Positions 54,754 through 64,000 of a stretch of 64,000 nt of DNA are shown piece by piece. The position numbers and the translations under genes were made by a program. The stretch is from Xestospongia muta (Eukaryota > Porifera > Demospongiae > Haplosclerida > Petrosiidae): assembly GCA_963693285.1 (NCBI GenBank), contig OY848917.1, positions 29,399,245-29,463,244 of the forward strand, given 5' to 3'. Each line of letters begins with the position of its first letter. Position 1 is the first letter of the stretch. Under the pieces are notes generated by a model. It made no database searches. It had not been told where the DNA came from and saw nothing but the letters and a program-made list of their open reading frames with translations.

Positions 54754-55306
54754 TCTGATAGCATCAATTTCATCACACTTCTGTTAAGCTACCAACAGTA
54801 AGTAGCTAAAGATTCTATCAAATATGTTTTACAAATCAGACAGATAAAATTCCTCTATTACAATCATCAGTATATTCGCAATGCATAAAATTCATGTAAA
54901 TTAGTGGACAAAGCACTTTCATAAATGTTTCGTGTTAATTTAATACTGGTATTGTAGTCCATTATTGACTACATATATCTACACGCATTTTCAGTCAGAA
55001 GTAGATAAAATAGTACACTGTGGTTCACTAAATGATGCCATTGGAAATGGCACCTATTTGTGCTTAATTTTGTCAACAAACAAGTCTTTTGTCTGGAGCA
55101 TACATATGAAATCTACATAATTTCTTGCTTTAATGACTGTTTTCTTCAAAGGTTTACATAATTCATACCGCTATATCTTGGACTATATTATGTTTATATA
55201 ATACATGTAGAAATGCCCACTCTCATATCATAGCTCGTGCCTCGTGGTCCTCTGCGCCATTTTGAGGCGGGGTAGATCACGCCTTGTGCTACACTTAGGT
55301 TGAAGT
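54754..55306. promoter_or_regulatory. Upstream region of the carbonic anhydrase
   Basis: Mostly AT-rich without genes. The last 80 bp (55228-55306) turn GC-rich with GCGCCATTTTGAGGCGGGG, an isolated promoter-like patch just before the ATG. No TATA box is obvious. Confidence 0.35.
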
Positions 55307-56149
55307 ATGAATGCTGTTATTGGAAGGTTCTATTTATATCTTAAGTTCAGAAGTAGTTTGTCAAAGCTACTTTGCACGACAATGGCTACACATGCATGGA
55401 ACTATGATGATCAAGGAAGCTGGAAAGACCTTCCTGACTGTCAAGCTGCAGGTAAAAGACAATCTCCAATTGATATAATTACAGGTGTGTCAGAAAAAGA
55501 CCAATCTCTAGGACCTATTCGTTTTCATGGCAACTTTGACAAGTACACCGGTACTTGGACAAACAATGGGCACTCTCTTCAATTTGTGCCCCAAGTCGGA
55601 GCTGCTGCTACACCATTTATTGAAATACCAAATGCGGTTGAGCACCCAATGTATGATTTACAGCAGTTTCATTTTCATTGGGGTTCTAAAAAAGGTGAAG
55701 GGTCAGAACACTGTGTTGACAATGAGGCTTTTGATGCTGAATTACATTTTGTTCATAAAAAGCGTGCTATCTCTGCTAAAACAGATGCAGATTACCTCAC
55801 TGTGCTTGGTGTTCTCCTCGTTTCTGATCCACACCTTCCTGTGACTGGAATATGGGAAAAACTTAAACACGTTCCCAAATTTCAAGAGACCATTACATTA
55901 GAAGATGTCAATGTCAAAGAACTTATCCCATCAACTAGAAGCTACTGGCATTATGAAGGTTCACTAACCACTCCTCCTTGTAGTGAGATTGTTCAATGGT
56001 TTGTTTTTATGCAAAAAATCTCTATACCCGAAGCAGTTTTACAAGGTTGGCGTAGGTTACCTCAAGATGCCCAGGGAAACCCATTGATGTATAATCATCG
56101 CCACATTCAAGATATAAATGACCGCAAAGTGGTTACCTATTTGCAGTAA
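55307..56149 (+). CDS. Alpha carbonic anhydrase, intronless
   Basis: 280 aa in one exon. It catalyses CO2 hydration to bicarbonate with an active-site zinc. Zinc ligands are visible as FHFHWG (His122, His124) and AELHFVH (His147). NGHS (His89) is the proton-shuttle position, SLTTPPCSE carries the gatekeeping Thr, and AAGKRQSPIDI is the conserved N-terminal block. Family length is about 260, so residues 1-25 (MNAVIGRFYLYLKFRSSLSK) are extra, basic and possibly an organelle-targeting or signal-like leader. A second Met at residue 26 (MATHAWNYDD) would give a standard cytosolic form. In sponges such enzymes take part in pH regulation and skeleton formation. Animal alpha-CA genes usually have introns, so this may be a retrocopy, apparently intact. 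Confidence 0.95.
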   Translation: MNAVIGRFYLYLKFRSSLSKLLCTTMATHAWNYDDQGSWKDLPDCQAAGKRQSPIDIITGVSEKDQSLGPIRFHGNFDKYTGTWTNNGHSLQFVPQVGAAATPFIEIPNAVEHPMYDLQQFHFHWGSKKGEGSEHCVDNEAFDAELHFVHKKRAISAKTDADYLTVLGVLLVSDPHLPVTGIWEKLKHVPKFQETITLEDVNVKELIPSTRSYWHYEGSLTTPPCSEIVQWFVFMQKISIPEAVLQGWRRLPQDAQGNPLMYNHRHIQDINDRKVVTYLQ

Positions 56150-56577
56150 AACTATTTTCTAACTTTTTAATAACAATGACTCATCATTTACAATTTGAAT
56201 AACAACAAAGATATATCGTTTATGATTTGAGTAGTGCTCTAGCAACTTCTTTAGGTACAAGTCATTAATAATATTTTAATTTTTCATTGGAATTTTGGTC
56301 AAATTGCATTTTCACTTAAATCATTTTTGACACCAAATTAGTAAAGCATTTGATAAGTATGTTCATTTCACACTTTGTAACTAATTGTGTAACTTGACGC
56401 TTGGTGTTATTGTGGTGTACATTTTGTATCAATATTGAGATAATATATAATAAGTTATTAAGATAAACTCATCCTTGATGATATGATTACATTACAACAG
56501 CTATGTTAATTCTAATATAGACAATTATAAATAAAAATCAATTTTTATGATATGTACTTTTACAGTCTTAAAACTAA

Positions 56578-57740
56578 AGTTCAAGGAACACCCTCATATA
56601 CTGGTTAGTGAATTCAAGACAATCTTACTTTACCCAATGACTACAGATAGTGATATGTCTGAAAAAAAATATTTGATGACAGGTATAGAAGGATACTAGA
56701 GAGATAAAACTTCACTAAATTAAAAAGGCTTACTTGATAGTAATGTTGTTCACATTTGGATGCTAATAAATCACTAAGTGTCACATTAGTATGTCCCTAG
56801 AGTATACAAAACAAACATGAACATTTTTATAATAGCTACTTCATAAAATGCATGCACTGGTCTAGATCTGGTATTATTCTGAATATTATAGAAGTGATTA
56901 AACTTGTGGTTGACCTCTTGATTACAAAGTTCACAATAATTGTGAACTTTGTAATCAAAGCTAGATTTCAATTTTGTGAGCCACAAGTGTTATATACTGA
57001 AAAGGATTCGGTTCACATTTCACTTAAATGACATCACAGCTCCTACAAATGTACCAGAGTGAGAAGATGAGAAGTAGAGTCAACCTCCTACTCAGACGTT
57101 TGTCTTATTATATTACACTACATTTGTAATATAGGATAATAAAAAAAGTAACCAAGCAATATGCACTGTCAGTATTCTTATGTACCTACTCAGTAAATAC
57201 TGTGATAGTACTGTAACAGTACAGTGTGCTGCAATGAAGTACTGTAGAGTAGTGTACTGTATCCTTAGAAATGTAATGTTCCTAGGTAAACTATACTTCC
57301 TATGTTAGTATGGTGATGGTGGCAGTACTATATAATACTAGTACAGTACACTGTAATACAGTAGAGTACACTATAGTACTGCACCCTTAGAAGAGTTAGT
57401 CTATACTATTAGGAACAAGATTGCTGTATCTAGTCCATTGATTGGTAACAGTGATAGATACATCTACTATAGGAATAATGACGACATTAGCTTTTTTAAA
57501 ATTTAGGCATCCTTTCATTACACACACACATGTATGTATACACTAGTAATAAGACAACTCACCCAAATTATTGTTGTTGGAATTTCTTTTAGCTAATGAT
57601 TTCTAGTACCTTTTATTTTCATCAAGTTTCTGTGATAGTTAAGTGGATATATAAATGCTCCATCATCTTTAAATGAAGTTTATATGCTTCCATGAATGCT
57701 TCATCAGAAGTGTTCATGATGGTAAGCTCCCTAGAAATAA
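56578..57740 (-). pseudogene. Epoxide hydrolase pseudogene (last three exons)
   Basis: The last exon reads CSHWVK, stop, DCLEFTNQYMRVFLEL, stop (56578-56664), homologous to 47723-47807. A decayed penultimate exon lies near 56730-56800. A third (57568-57740) has EAYKLHLKD, then PLNYHRNLMK, ending IPTTIIW before a GTGAGT donor, matching the 48188-48358 exon. No upstream exons are seen. Dead by stops and loss of the 5' part. Confidence 0.8.
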
Positions 57741-59318
57741 AGAATTGATCGGTGACAAATCCTTGGTATTTTGTAGAATGATAACCAAATCAAGTGTGTA
57801 GGTGTTAGCTTAGCTCAGACTATTGTTTAAATGAGACATTTCATCAAGGTCATGTTGGCATCTATTTATTAATACAATGTAAACATTGTAAAAATGAAGG
57901 AATGAGAATGGCAAACAGGAAAAAAACAATTAAGACACACTACACAAATAAGTAGCCAAGTAGCTAATCATGAAAGGTTCTCCTGTGAATTTGTTATGTA
58001 AATGCTTTAAATTTTTATTGTCTATACTTTTTTGGGTATATTAACAAACAAAGTATATCAACATGTCCATTTGTATTGTTTTTCATGTAACGACAATTAA
58101 AGCAATGAATACAATTATATTGCATATGTAACACATAAGACAACTACTTATGAATTTTATTAGCACTTAGTTATGAAAATCGGTGCAGTTCTTCTAGGCT
58201 ACCTAGTTTACTTACCGCCTTCAATCATTATTTATTCTTTTCTCCATCCTAAATTGGCATTATCAAAATATATAGTTGTATGATGATTTCTAATTGGAGT
58301 CTTGTTTAGAATGTACAGGTTCCAAATGTAATGAAAATCTGACATCCCGGCCCCAAAAAACTTAATGCATGCCTGCCAAGTTGTTTTGAACAAAGTCATT
58401 TCTGAATGGATTGGAATTTCTCAAGTACATATATTATGCATGTAGCTGTAACTGCTATAATCAATTACATCTGCCCTGTGATGTTTAAAGAAGGTCATTA
58501 CTTATTCCAAGAAACGTTTGACTTAAGCACTTGCTTACTTCTTTCTCTTGCATATACAATTAAGACAGCTCTTCCACAACAACTACCTAGAGAATAGTAG
58601 AGATACAGTATCCCTACACAACAGCTAAAAAGATCCTAAGTAGGCGTGAATGAATTCAGTCTCCAAAATTTAACTCTTTTACTCCTTGTAACAGTTTGCT
58701 ATAGTTTCGTTCCTTTAAATTTTTATTTAGCTAAATACCTTACATATTAACAAACAACTCATGACTCAACACTGAGATCAAAATGGCTTGGTGGAATTAA
58801 TAAATTCATTTAATTAATTTTATCAAATTTGCCTCAGTTTTAGACTATGTAGATGTGTATTGTACTTATGTTACTTTAAAGCTTTGAAGTTATGGCTCTG
58901 TTCCCTCTATAGATTATACAAGTGCATTGAAGTGATGAAATGAAAGCATCAGCTCTGACAACAAGGGAGTGTGAAAGAATAAGAAGTACTAAAAACAAAG
59001 AATTATAATATATTATAAATGATTATCATTATAAGCTGTGAAATACATGTACAAATGCATGTATGTTTGCAGTGAAATTAACATATACAATTAAAAATGC
59101 TTCTAACCCTTTATATACTTATCATACCCTTACCCTGGAGTTATAAAGTGTAGACAACACTTTAGTCATGGTTTATTTGTATATCCTATATATGAATATA
59201 ATAAATATAATATCAAGAATCAATTTATATTAGTGTGCATGTAAATAAACACAATGTGCACAGAAATCTATTGATGAATATATAAGTTTAAACAAATGTA
59301 ATTAATTGTAGGAAGAAA
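57741..59318. other. Intergenic, no gene seen
   Basis: AT-rich. A 63-codon frame at 58406 and other short frames have no recognisable content. Confidence 0.55.
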
Positions 59319-59473
59319 TAATATCAGTCCTTTACAAAAATGCAAACAAGATAGTAGGGATCGCAGTTAATTGCATTGGTGCATTTTACTTTGCCTGTGG
59401 TATAATGTGTGGATGACACAACTGCCATATTCCCTACTGTCTTGTTTGCATTCTTTTTATAGAACTAATATCA
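59319..59473. repeat. Short MITE, about 43-bp inverted repeats
   Basis: Left arm TAATATCAGTCC...ATGCAAACAAGATAGTAGGGA; right arm TCCCTACTGTCTTGTTTGCA...ACTAATATCA is its complement with few mismatches. 155 bp in all, with a 65-bp spacer. Confidence 0.8.
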
Positions 59474-60840
59474 GCAATACCAATATTTACATCATTTTTA
59501 GAAAATGTTTTAATAATTTGTTTGATTCATTTTTCTAAATGTTTTTAAACAAACTAGTGTCAAAGTTTAGCTATCACTGCTATGTCTAAAAGAAACTTTT
59601 TTAAATATAAATTAAATAACAAATATAGAAGAAGGAGCACACAGCTTTATTCTATCTATATGAAGCAAAATATTAAAGCCTTTACAGATTTTGATATTGA
59701 TATAAAACTATTCTTTATCACATAATGCTAAGAACTTGAGTGGTAGAAGGAAGAAAGAAAATAAGAACTTCAATGATCATCCAAAAAACAGGATAATTCA
59801 CCTCTCCACATCTGACTGAGGCTCTACACGACATACCTCTAACTTTTAGCTCAGTCTCATCTCCAAAAAGGGATGTATCCACATCTAGTGTATTTACCAG
59901 TGTATTATCAGCTTGGAATGTTTGGATGAGAGTATTATTCAATCTGCCAAACCTCCCTAGAAAGACTTGATAATGAGTTCAAACTGAGGTATGATCATTG
60001 TGAAAGAAATAGTATGCATACAATTGTATAGTATACATAAAATTGGCAAAGGTCTTTAAATAATTTAGAGTATAGCAACAATATTAATAAAGATAGCTAA
60101 GCTACATTAAATGTAAAACTGAGAGAGAGAAAGAAAGAGTGGGAAAGTGAATATGATCAGTCATGTGACAGTCTTCTGACCTGTGAATTAGTGTCTCCAG
60201 TATTAGGTGAGAGTTGATGATTTAAAGGTTTCTGAACTATTTGTTGCAGTTAGAGACACTTGCTTGAGCATTCGTTAATACTATGCAAATTTTTGGTGAA
60301 TTGTTTCAGAGAAGAACACCATCTACTTTATATGGGATTTCCAGTTTACAACTCTTTTGAATAGGTAGTGATCTATATCTAATTCAAAAAATTGGTGGTG
60401 TTTCAAGACCAACTGAATGGTGCAAGCCATTTATCTCTAGCTTATTCCTATAGCCTGAGTTATAAAACTGAGTTACATTATTGGTGTTCAACTCAACTGG
60501 AAGAGTATTTACAACATTAGCATTCTTTGTTTGACTAAAGTATTTTGGTTATAAAAATTCAACTTTGAGACAACTGTACAAAGTGAATAATGCTAACTTT
60601 GGTCTTGGTAATAGTGAAGTATTATTCTCTGAGATGTCTCACGAAAATGTCTAAATCTCAAAAGTATAATGCTTACATAAGTGTGCATAAAGAAATAAGC
60701 ATCATTAGTTCCTAGTTGAATAGCTCATGCACTGAACAAATAAACATAGTATAGCAAAGCAACAACAAAACGCTATAGTACAAGGTAACACAAGAGCAAG
60801 CATGCAAATAATAATGTCACTCAAACATAACTGGAGGCAC

Positions 60841-60926
<86 letters not shown>

Positions 60927-61369
60927 GTATGTGTATTAACAAGTTTGTAAGTACTTATGAATGCATGTTTGTGCAAAAACGCTATAACTTGATACAGCAA
61001 TGGTTTTATTAGAAGCGGGAGACAAATACCGCTATATTGAAACTAAATCTGCTGGAATATGACTGAAACCTGTCACAAAGGGTATGGCTCAAGGCATACA
61101 AGGACAGGGGTTACTTGCACAGAGAATATATGATTAAGTGATGCTTTCTTTATAGCCCTGGTCATTTTTTATTAACAAAATGAATGTCCAATAGCTACTG
61201 CTAGTTTAAAGGGCACAAACAGAATAGAATAATAATAAACAAAATAGTATTAAAGTACTATAGTATGATTAATAAGACAGAGATAAAAATAAGTGATTGA
61301 TGGTATCTGATAGGTTTTAGTGTGATAAGTGATAATAAGTGGATAAGAATATTTACTTTAGATTTAAAA
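59474..61369. other. Intergenic with a GA microsatellite
   Basis: 60847-60921 is an imperfect (GA)n tract. A 74-codon minus frame at 59718-59942 is not recognised. Nothing else supportable. Confidence 0.5.
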
Positions 61370-61975
61370 GTGATTAGAGATGAGCTAAATTTCACATCAT
61401 AAAGTAGTGAATTTCACAGACAAAGAATGGAAGGGACAAATGAGTTTTGTGAAGTCGATGAGCGAAAAAAGGATGGAAAAAGTGAGAGGATGAAAGTGAT
61501 GAGAAGCATGGAGGAGATTTGTGGATGAAAATATCAGAAGGAAAATAAAGGAAGTTGTTAGTAATTTTATAAAGAATAACTAATTTAGAAATAGATTGAC
61601 GAGTTGAGAGGGACGAAAAGTTAAAAGTTGAGAGAAGAGATGAGTAATCGTTGTCTTATTTATAAGAGTACATTTATAGAGCAAAGTGTTAAGTTTTTCG
61701 AGAGTTTCAGAATTGGTGAAAAATACTGGTGGGTCCCAGACATAGGAGCAATAGGTAAAATAGGGAATGACAAGAGAGCGAAACAATGCAAGTGAGAAGA
61801 GTTTGAGAAGCATGCTAATAGAAGTTACGGTAGATGATCCCAATGGTTTGACAAGCTTTAGAGCAGATAGATTGGATGTGAGAAAACCGTGATTATTGGA
61901 GATGATAATAAGACCAAGATATTTAAATGAATTGACATGTTCAAGTTGAGAACCAACACTTCATATGCATACTGA
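61370..61975 (-). pseudogene. LINE reverse transcriptase C-terminal remnant
   Basis: The minus strand reads GSQLEHVNSFKYLGLIISNN (the FKYLG strand after the RT palm), then FRSLVIPYFTYCSYVWDPPV and TLEKLNTLLYKC, then LLTFRPSQLVNLFLN and a Ser/Phe-rich tail, the normal order at the end of Jockey/CR1-type LINE RTs. Stops break the end. It is related in type to the tail at 28888-29118, and both are 5'-truncated. Confidence 0.75.
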
Positions 61976-62299
61976 ACTTAGAAAACTGGTTCTTCATAAG
62001 TACTTTGAGTGGACTAACAATAGAGTGATCATTCCAAGGGGCACTGTCTTGGACTACAATAAATTGTCTTATAAAGTCGAAGGTCAATGGTAAGGCTGCA
62101 AAACATAATTAATGATCTACCCTCTCCTGTTGGTAACGTAATGAAGACGTCTCTAAAAAGTCACAAACAGCTTTCTGTTGATTCTAATTACGAGTGTGGA
62201 AAGTGCTGTCTTGATTGCTTCTGAAAAGGAACTACAACTTCGAGTCTAAGTGTCCATACTGTATTCTCCATTTTGATTGTGACGTTTGCAACGTCAGCT

Positions 62300-62396
62300 C
62301 CTAAGAGCATTCTAATTGGTAAGCGTGAAGCCCTTTCTCTAATCAAATGAGGAGGCGTAGGGCGATCTCACCTGACCATGATAGTACTTTTATATA
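62300..62396 (+). promoter_or_regulatory. Promoter shared with the epoxide hydrolase at 51945
   Basis: CTCTAATCAAATGAGG...GATCTCACCTGACCATGA at 62337-62384 matches the complement of 52010-52062 (GATCTCACCTGATCATGA, CTCTAATCAAGTGGGC) upstream of the other epoxide hydrolase start, so core promoter sequence was duplicated with the gene. Confidence 0.6.
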
Positions 62397-62538
62397 ATGG
62401 CGACCTTTTTGTCCCGTGTCCCTTTCTCCCTCATAATTCGTTTCTCTCAAGTGTTGTGGACTGTCACCACATTTATTAAACTTATTCTAGCAATCCTAAC
62501 CAATCCTTTTAACATTTTCAAAAAGAAAACAAGAAATG
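62397..62538 (+). CDS. First exon of a second epoxide hydrolase gene
   Basis: 142 nt, the same length as exon 1 of the gene at 51945, encoding MATFLSRVPFSLIIRFSQ, then LWTVTTFIKLILAILTNPFN and IFKKKTRN before a GTGAGA donor. About 80% identical in protein. The hydrophobic membrane-anchor segment is kept. Intron sequence after it also matches (62539-62564 and 63345-63440 against 51660-51803), split by a transposon. Exon 2 would lie beyond 64000 if the gene is complete, so its state cannot be judged. Confidence 0.75.
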
Positions 62539-62564
62539 GTGAGATAAATGTACATATATATAAC

Positions 62565-63344
62565 CAGGAGCGCATGAGCGTCGCGAAGCGACGCGAAGGA
62601 GCGTCAAACTCCCTTAACCAACTGTTGTCGAATCACAGCTTAGAGCATATGTCCATATATGGAGATAACTGCTAAGTGTTTTGCATTTTAATAGCTTCTG
62701 GGCTGTAACCTCTTAGTAGGTGCGGTGCGCTTTAAATAGATAAATTTAAGAGAAGTCAAGAAGTCAAGAAAATGGCCAAGCGACCTTGAACAAAATATAT
62801 ATATCATTATATTCAGACACAAGGTAACTCCCAAGTGTCCTGGTGTTCTGTGTGGACAAAGTGTCACAGGCTTAAGTGCCTACTTCCTTGTCCACGCAGC
62901 AAGGAAACTACCAAAACGTTTGTTACCCTTGTAATAGATGCAAAAAAGCTGGCAGAAAGTTCTTTTTAAGACCTCCAGCAACTTCCCTAGCCTGAGACTA
63001 GTTTTCATGTATTGCCAGAGAACTAGTCTTGTTGAATAAAGTGATATATGTTGTTCAACTGTTTCCACCTCTTTAATGACAAAGCCTCCATAACCTCCAA
63101 GTATAATTCTTTTAAACGTTTCTCGATGTACATAACTTCTTTCTTAGTTTTGACTTCGTTTTACTCGCCGTATGATTGTAATAATATTCATTGCTCCGTC
63201 ACGTACTTAGCAGTACTTATGCTGAATAGTGTATTTCCTTATATGGAATAATCCTTGACACCGTGTTTCGACAATGGTTAGAATACAAATATAATGGCAG
63301 TTTGACGCTCCTTCGCGTCGCTTCGCGACGCTCATACGCTCCTG
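62565..63344. mobile_element. 780-bp DNA transposon with 46-bp TIRs and 7-bp target duplication
   Basis: TIR starts CAGGAGCGCATGAGCGTCGC and closes CGACGCTCATACGCTCCTG, 46 bp with one mismatch, and each TIR contains the palindrome GCGTCGCGAAGCGACGC. ATATAAC is duplicated at 62558-62564 and 63345-63351. The empty site is preserved in the paralogous intron near 51780-51795 (TATATATAACTATGACTC complement). No transposase is recognised inside. CA...TG ends and a 7-8 bp duplication fit hAT- or P-like elements. Confidence 0.9.
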
Positions 63345-63351
63345 ATATAAC

Positions 63352-64000
63352 TATGACTCAATAATCATTCATTTACTAATGTGAGCAATGCTTATTGTGG
63401 TAGTTTTCAAAATTTGGTACCACAATATTAACTACTCTTAAATGATGATACACAAGTAACAGTGGAGTAGGAAGCTATATATATATAATATATATTGTGG
63501 AGGCCAAACATGTGCAGGCATGTTTACAATAGTAGCAAAACACTTTAAATTTTCAACAACAGTAAATCCATGGAAATTGCTTGTACCCTTATGGCAAAAA
63601 ACTTCTACGTGCATTTCTATCTGATCCATATGACTTTTCTGTCTTCTTCAATAATGTTGGATCTGTTGGTTGAGATATTTCAGAATGAAGAGCACATCAT
63701 GCCTGATCACATGTATTGATATCACCTCTGTCATCATGTGAACTTTCTGAAATATAATTTTCGCTACTGACACTTAATTATAAAGAAATTGTACTTTTTC
63801 CCATGTCTTCATCAAAGCTTGCATTGTCTTCATCATGTGGTAGTTCAGCTATGTATTATTTAGGATATCATTATATACTCTGCCTAACCTTCATGTTCTG
63901 GTCTCTTTGAGAAAAAAACAATGTTGGACTGCCCAGATATCTTCCTTTTGGCCATCTTTAATAGGTTTACTAACCATTTGCTAACCCCCCTCCCCTTCTC
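63352..64000 (+). other. Putative intron 1 of the second epoxide hydrolase, to window end
   Basis: 63352-63440 matches intron 1 of the first gene. Beyond that no exon is seen. Ends at the window edge. Confidence 0.45.

Noticed and set aside
57180..57380. GTACTGTA-rich stretch resembling a short repeat array
   Set aside because: Irregular spacing and no common unit beyond a few bases. Treated as low complexity.

Overview
This is an AT-rich animal nuclear window, most likely from a demosponge (Amphimedon-like). The reasons are compact multi-exon genes with many introns of about 40-100 bp, GTPase/COR/Death proteins of the kind sponges expand, an intronless TRAF-like gene, an alpha carbonic anhydrase, and a dense population of small inverted-repeat elements. 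The species assignment is inference. There is no bacterial or operon-like organisation.

Layout. 481-22278 (-): one large gene with 17 coding exons, giving 13 ankyrin repeats (12 of them one exon each), a P-loop GTPase/COR-like region and a C-terminal Death domain. Its introns hold a broken Gypsy LTR element, a DIRS-like RT scrap, a Tc1 remnant, MITEs and tandemly duplicated exon+intron units. 22362-23331: a TIR-bounded element whose interior is a decayed SWIM/YqaJ-family gene, followed by a MITE with TTAA target duplications (23343-24187). 25880-26317: a GC-richer island that folds into nested hairpins with GUAA and cUUCGg tetraloops and ends in eight T, a candidate structured RNA. 26771-27480 (-): Ulp1-like protease remnant. 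28888-30660 (+): LINE tail, then a TRAF-like gene broken by one stop codon. 33075-36123 (+): a second GTPase/COR/Death gene with a degenerate P-loop. 37169-38033 (-): small membrane protein. 38085-46800: repeat-rich, with one secreted three-repeat protein (41332-41992), shared segmental duplications and a THAP scrap. 47723-51945 (-): complete 11-exon epoxide hydrolase. 52203-54604: two convergent transposon-type genes, a decayed zinc-finger protein on + and an integrase-core gene with intact splicing on -. 55307-56149 (+): intronless alpha carbonic anhydrase. 56578-57740 (-): epoxide hydrolase pseudogene. 61370-61975 (-): LINE remnant. 62397-62538 (+): first exon of another epoxide hydrolase, with a 780-bp transposon in its first intron.

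Themes. Three loci (GTPase/COR/Death x2, TRAF-like) belong to families used in innate immune or cell-death signalling. Three loci are epoxide hydrolases, one intact, one dead and one cut by the window edge. Most remaining structure is mobile-element debris. Exon boundaries were read by eye from GT/AG sites and reading-frame continuity, so they should be treated as predictions.
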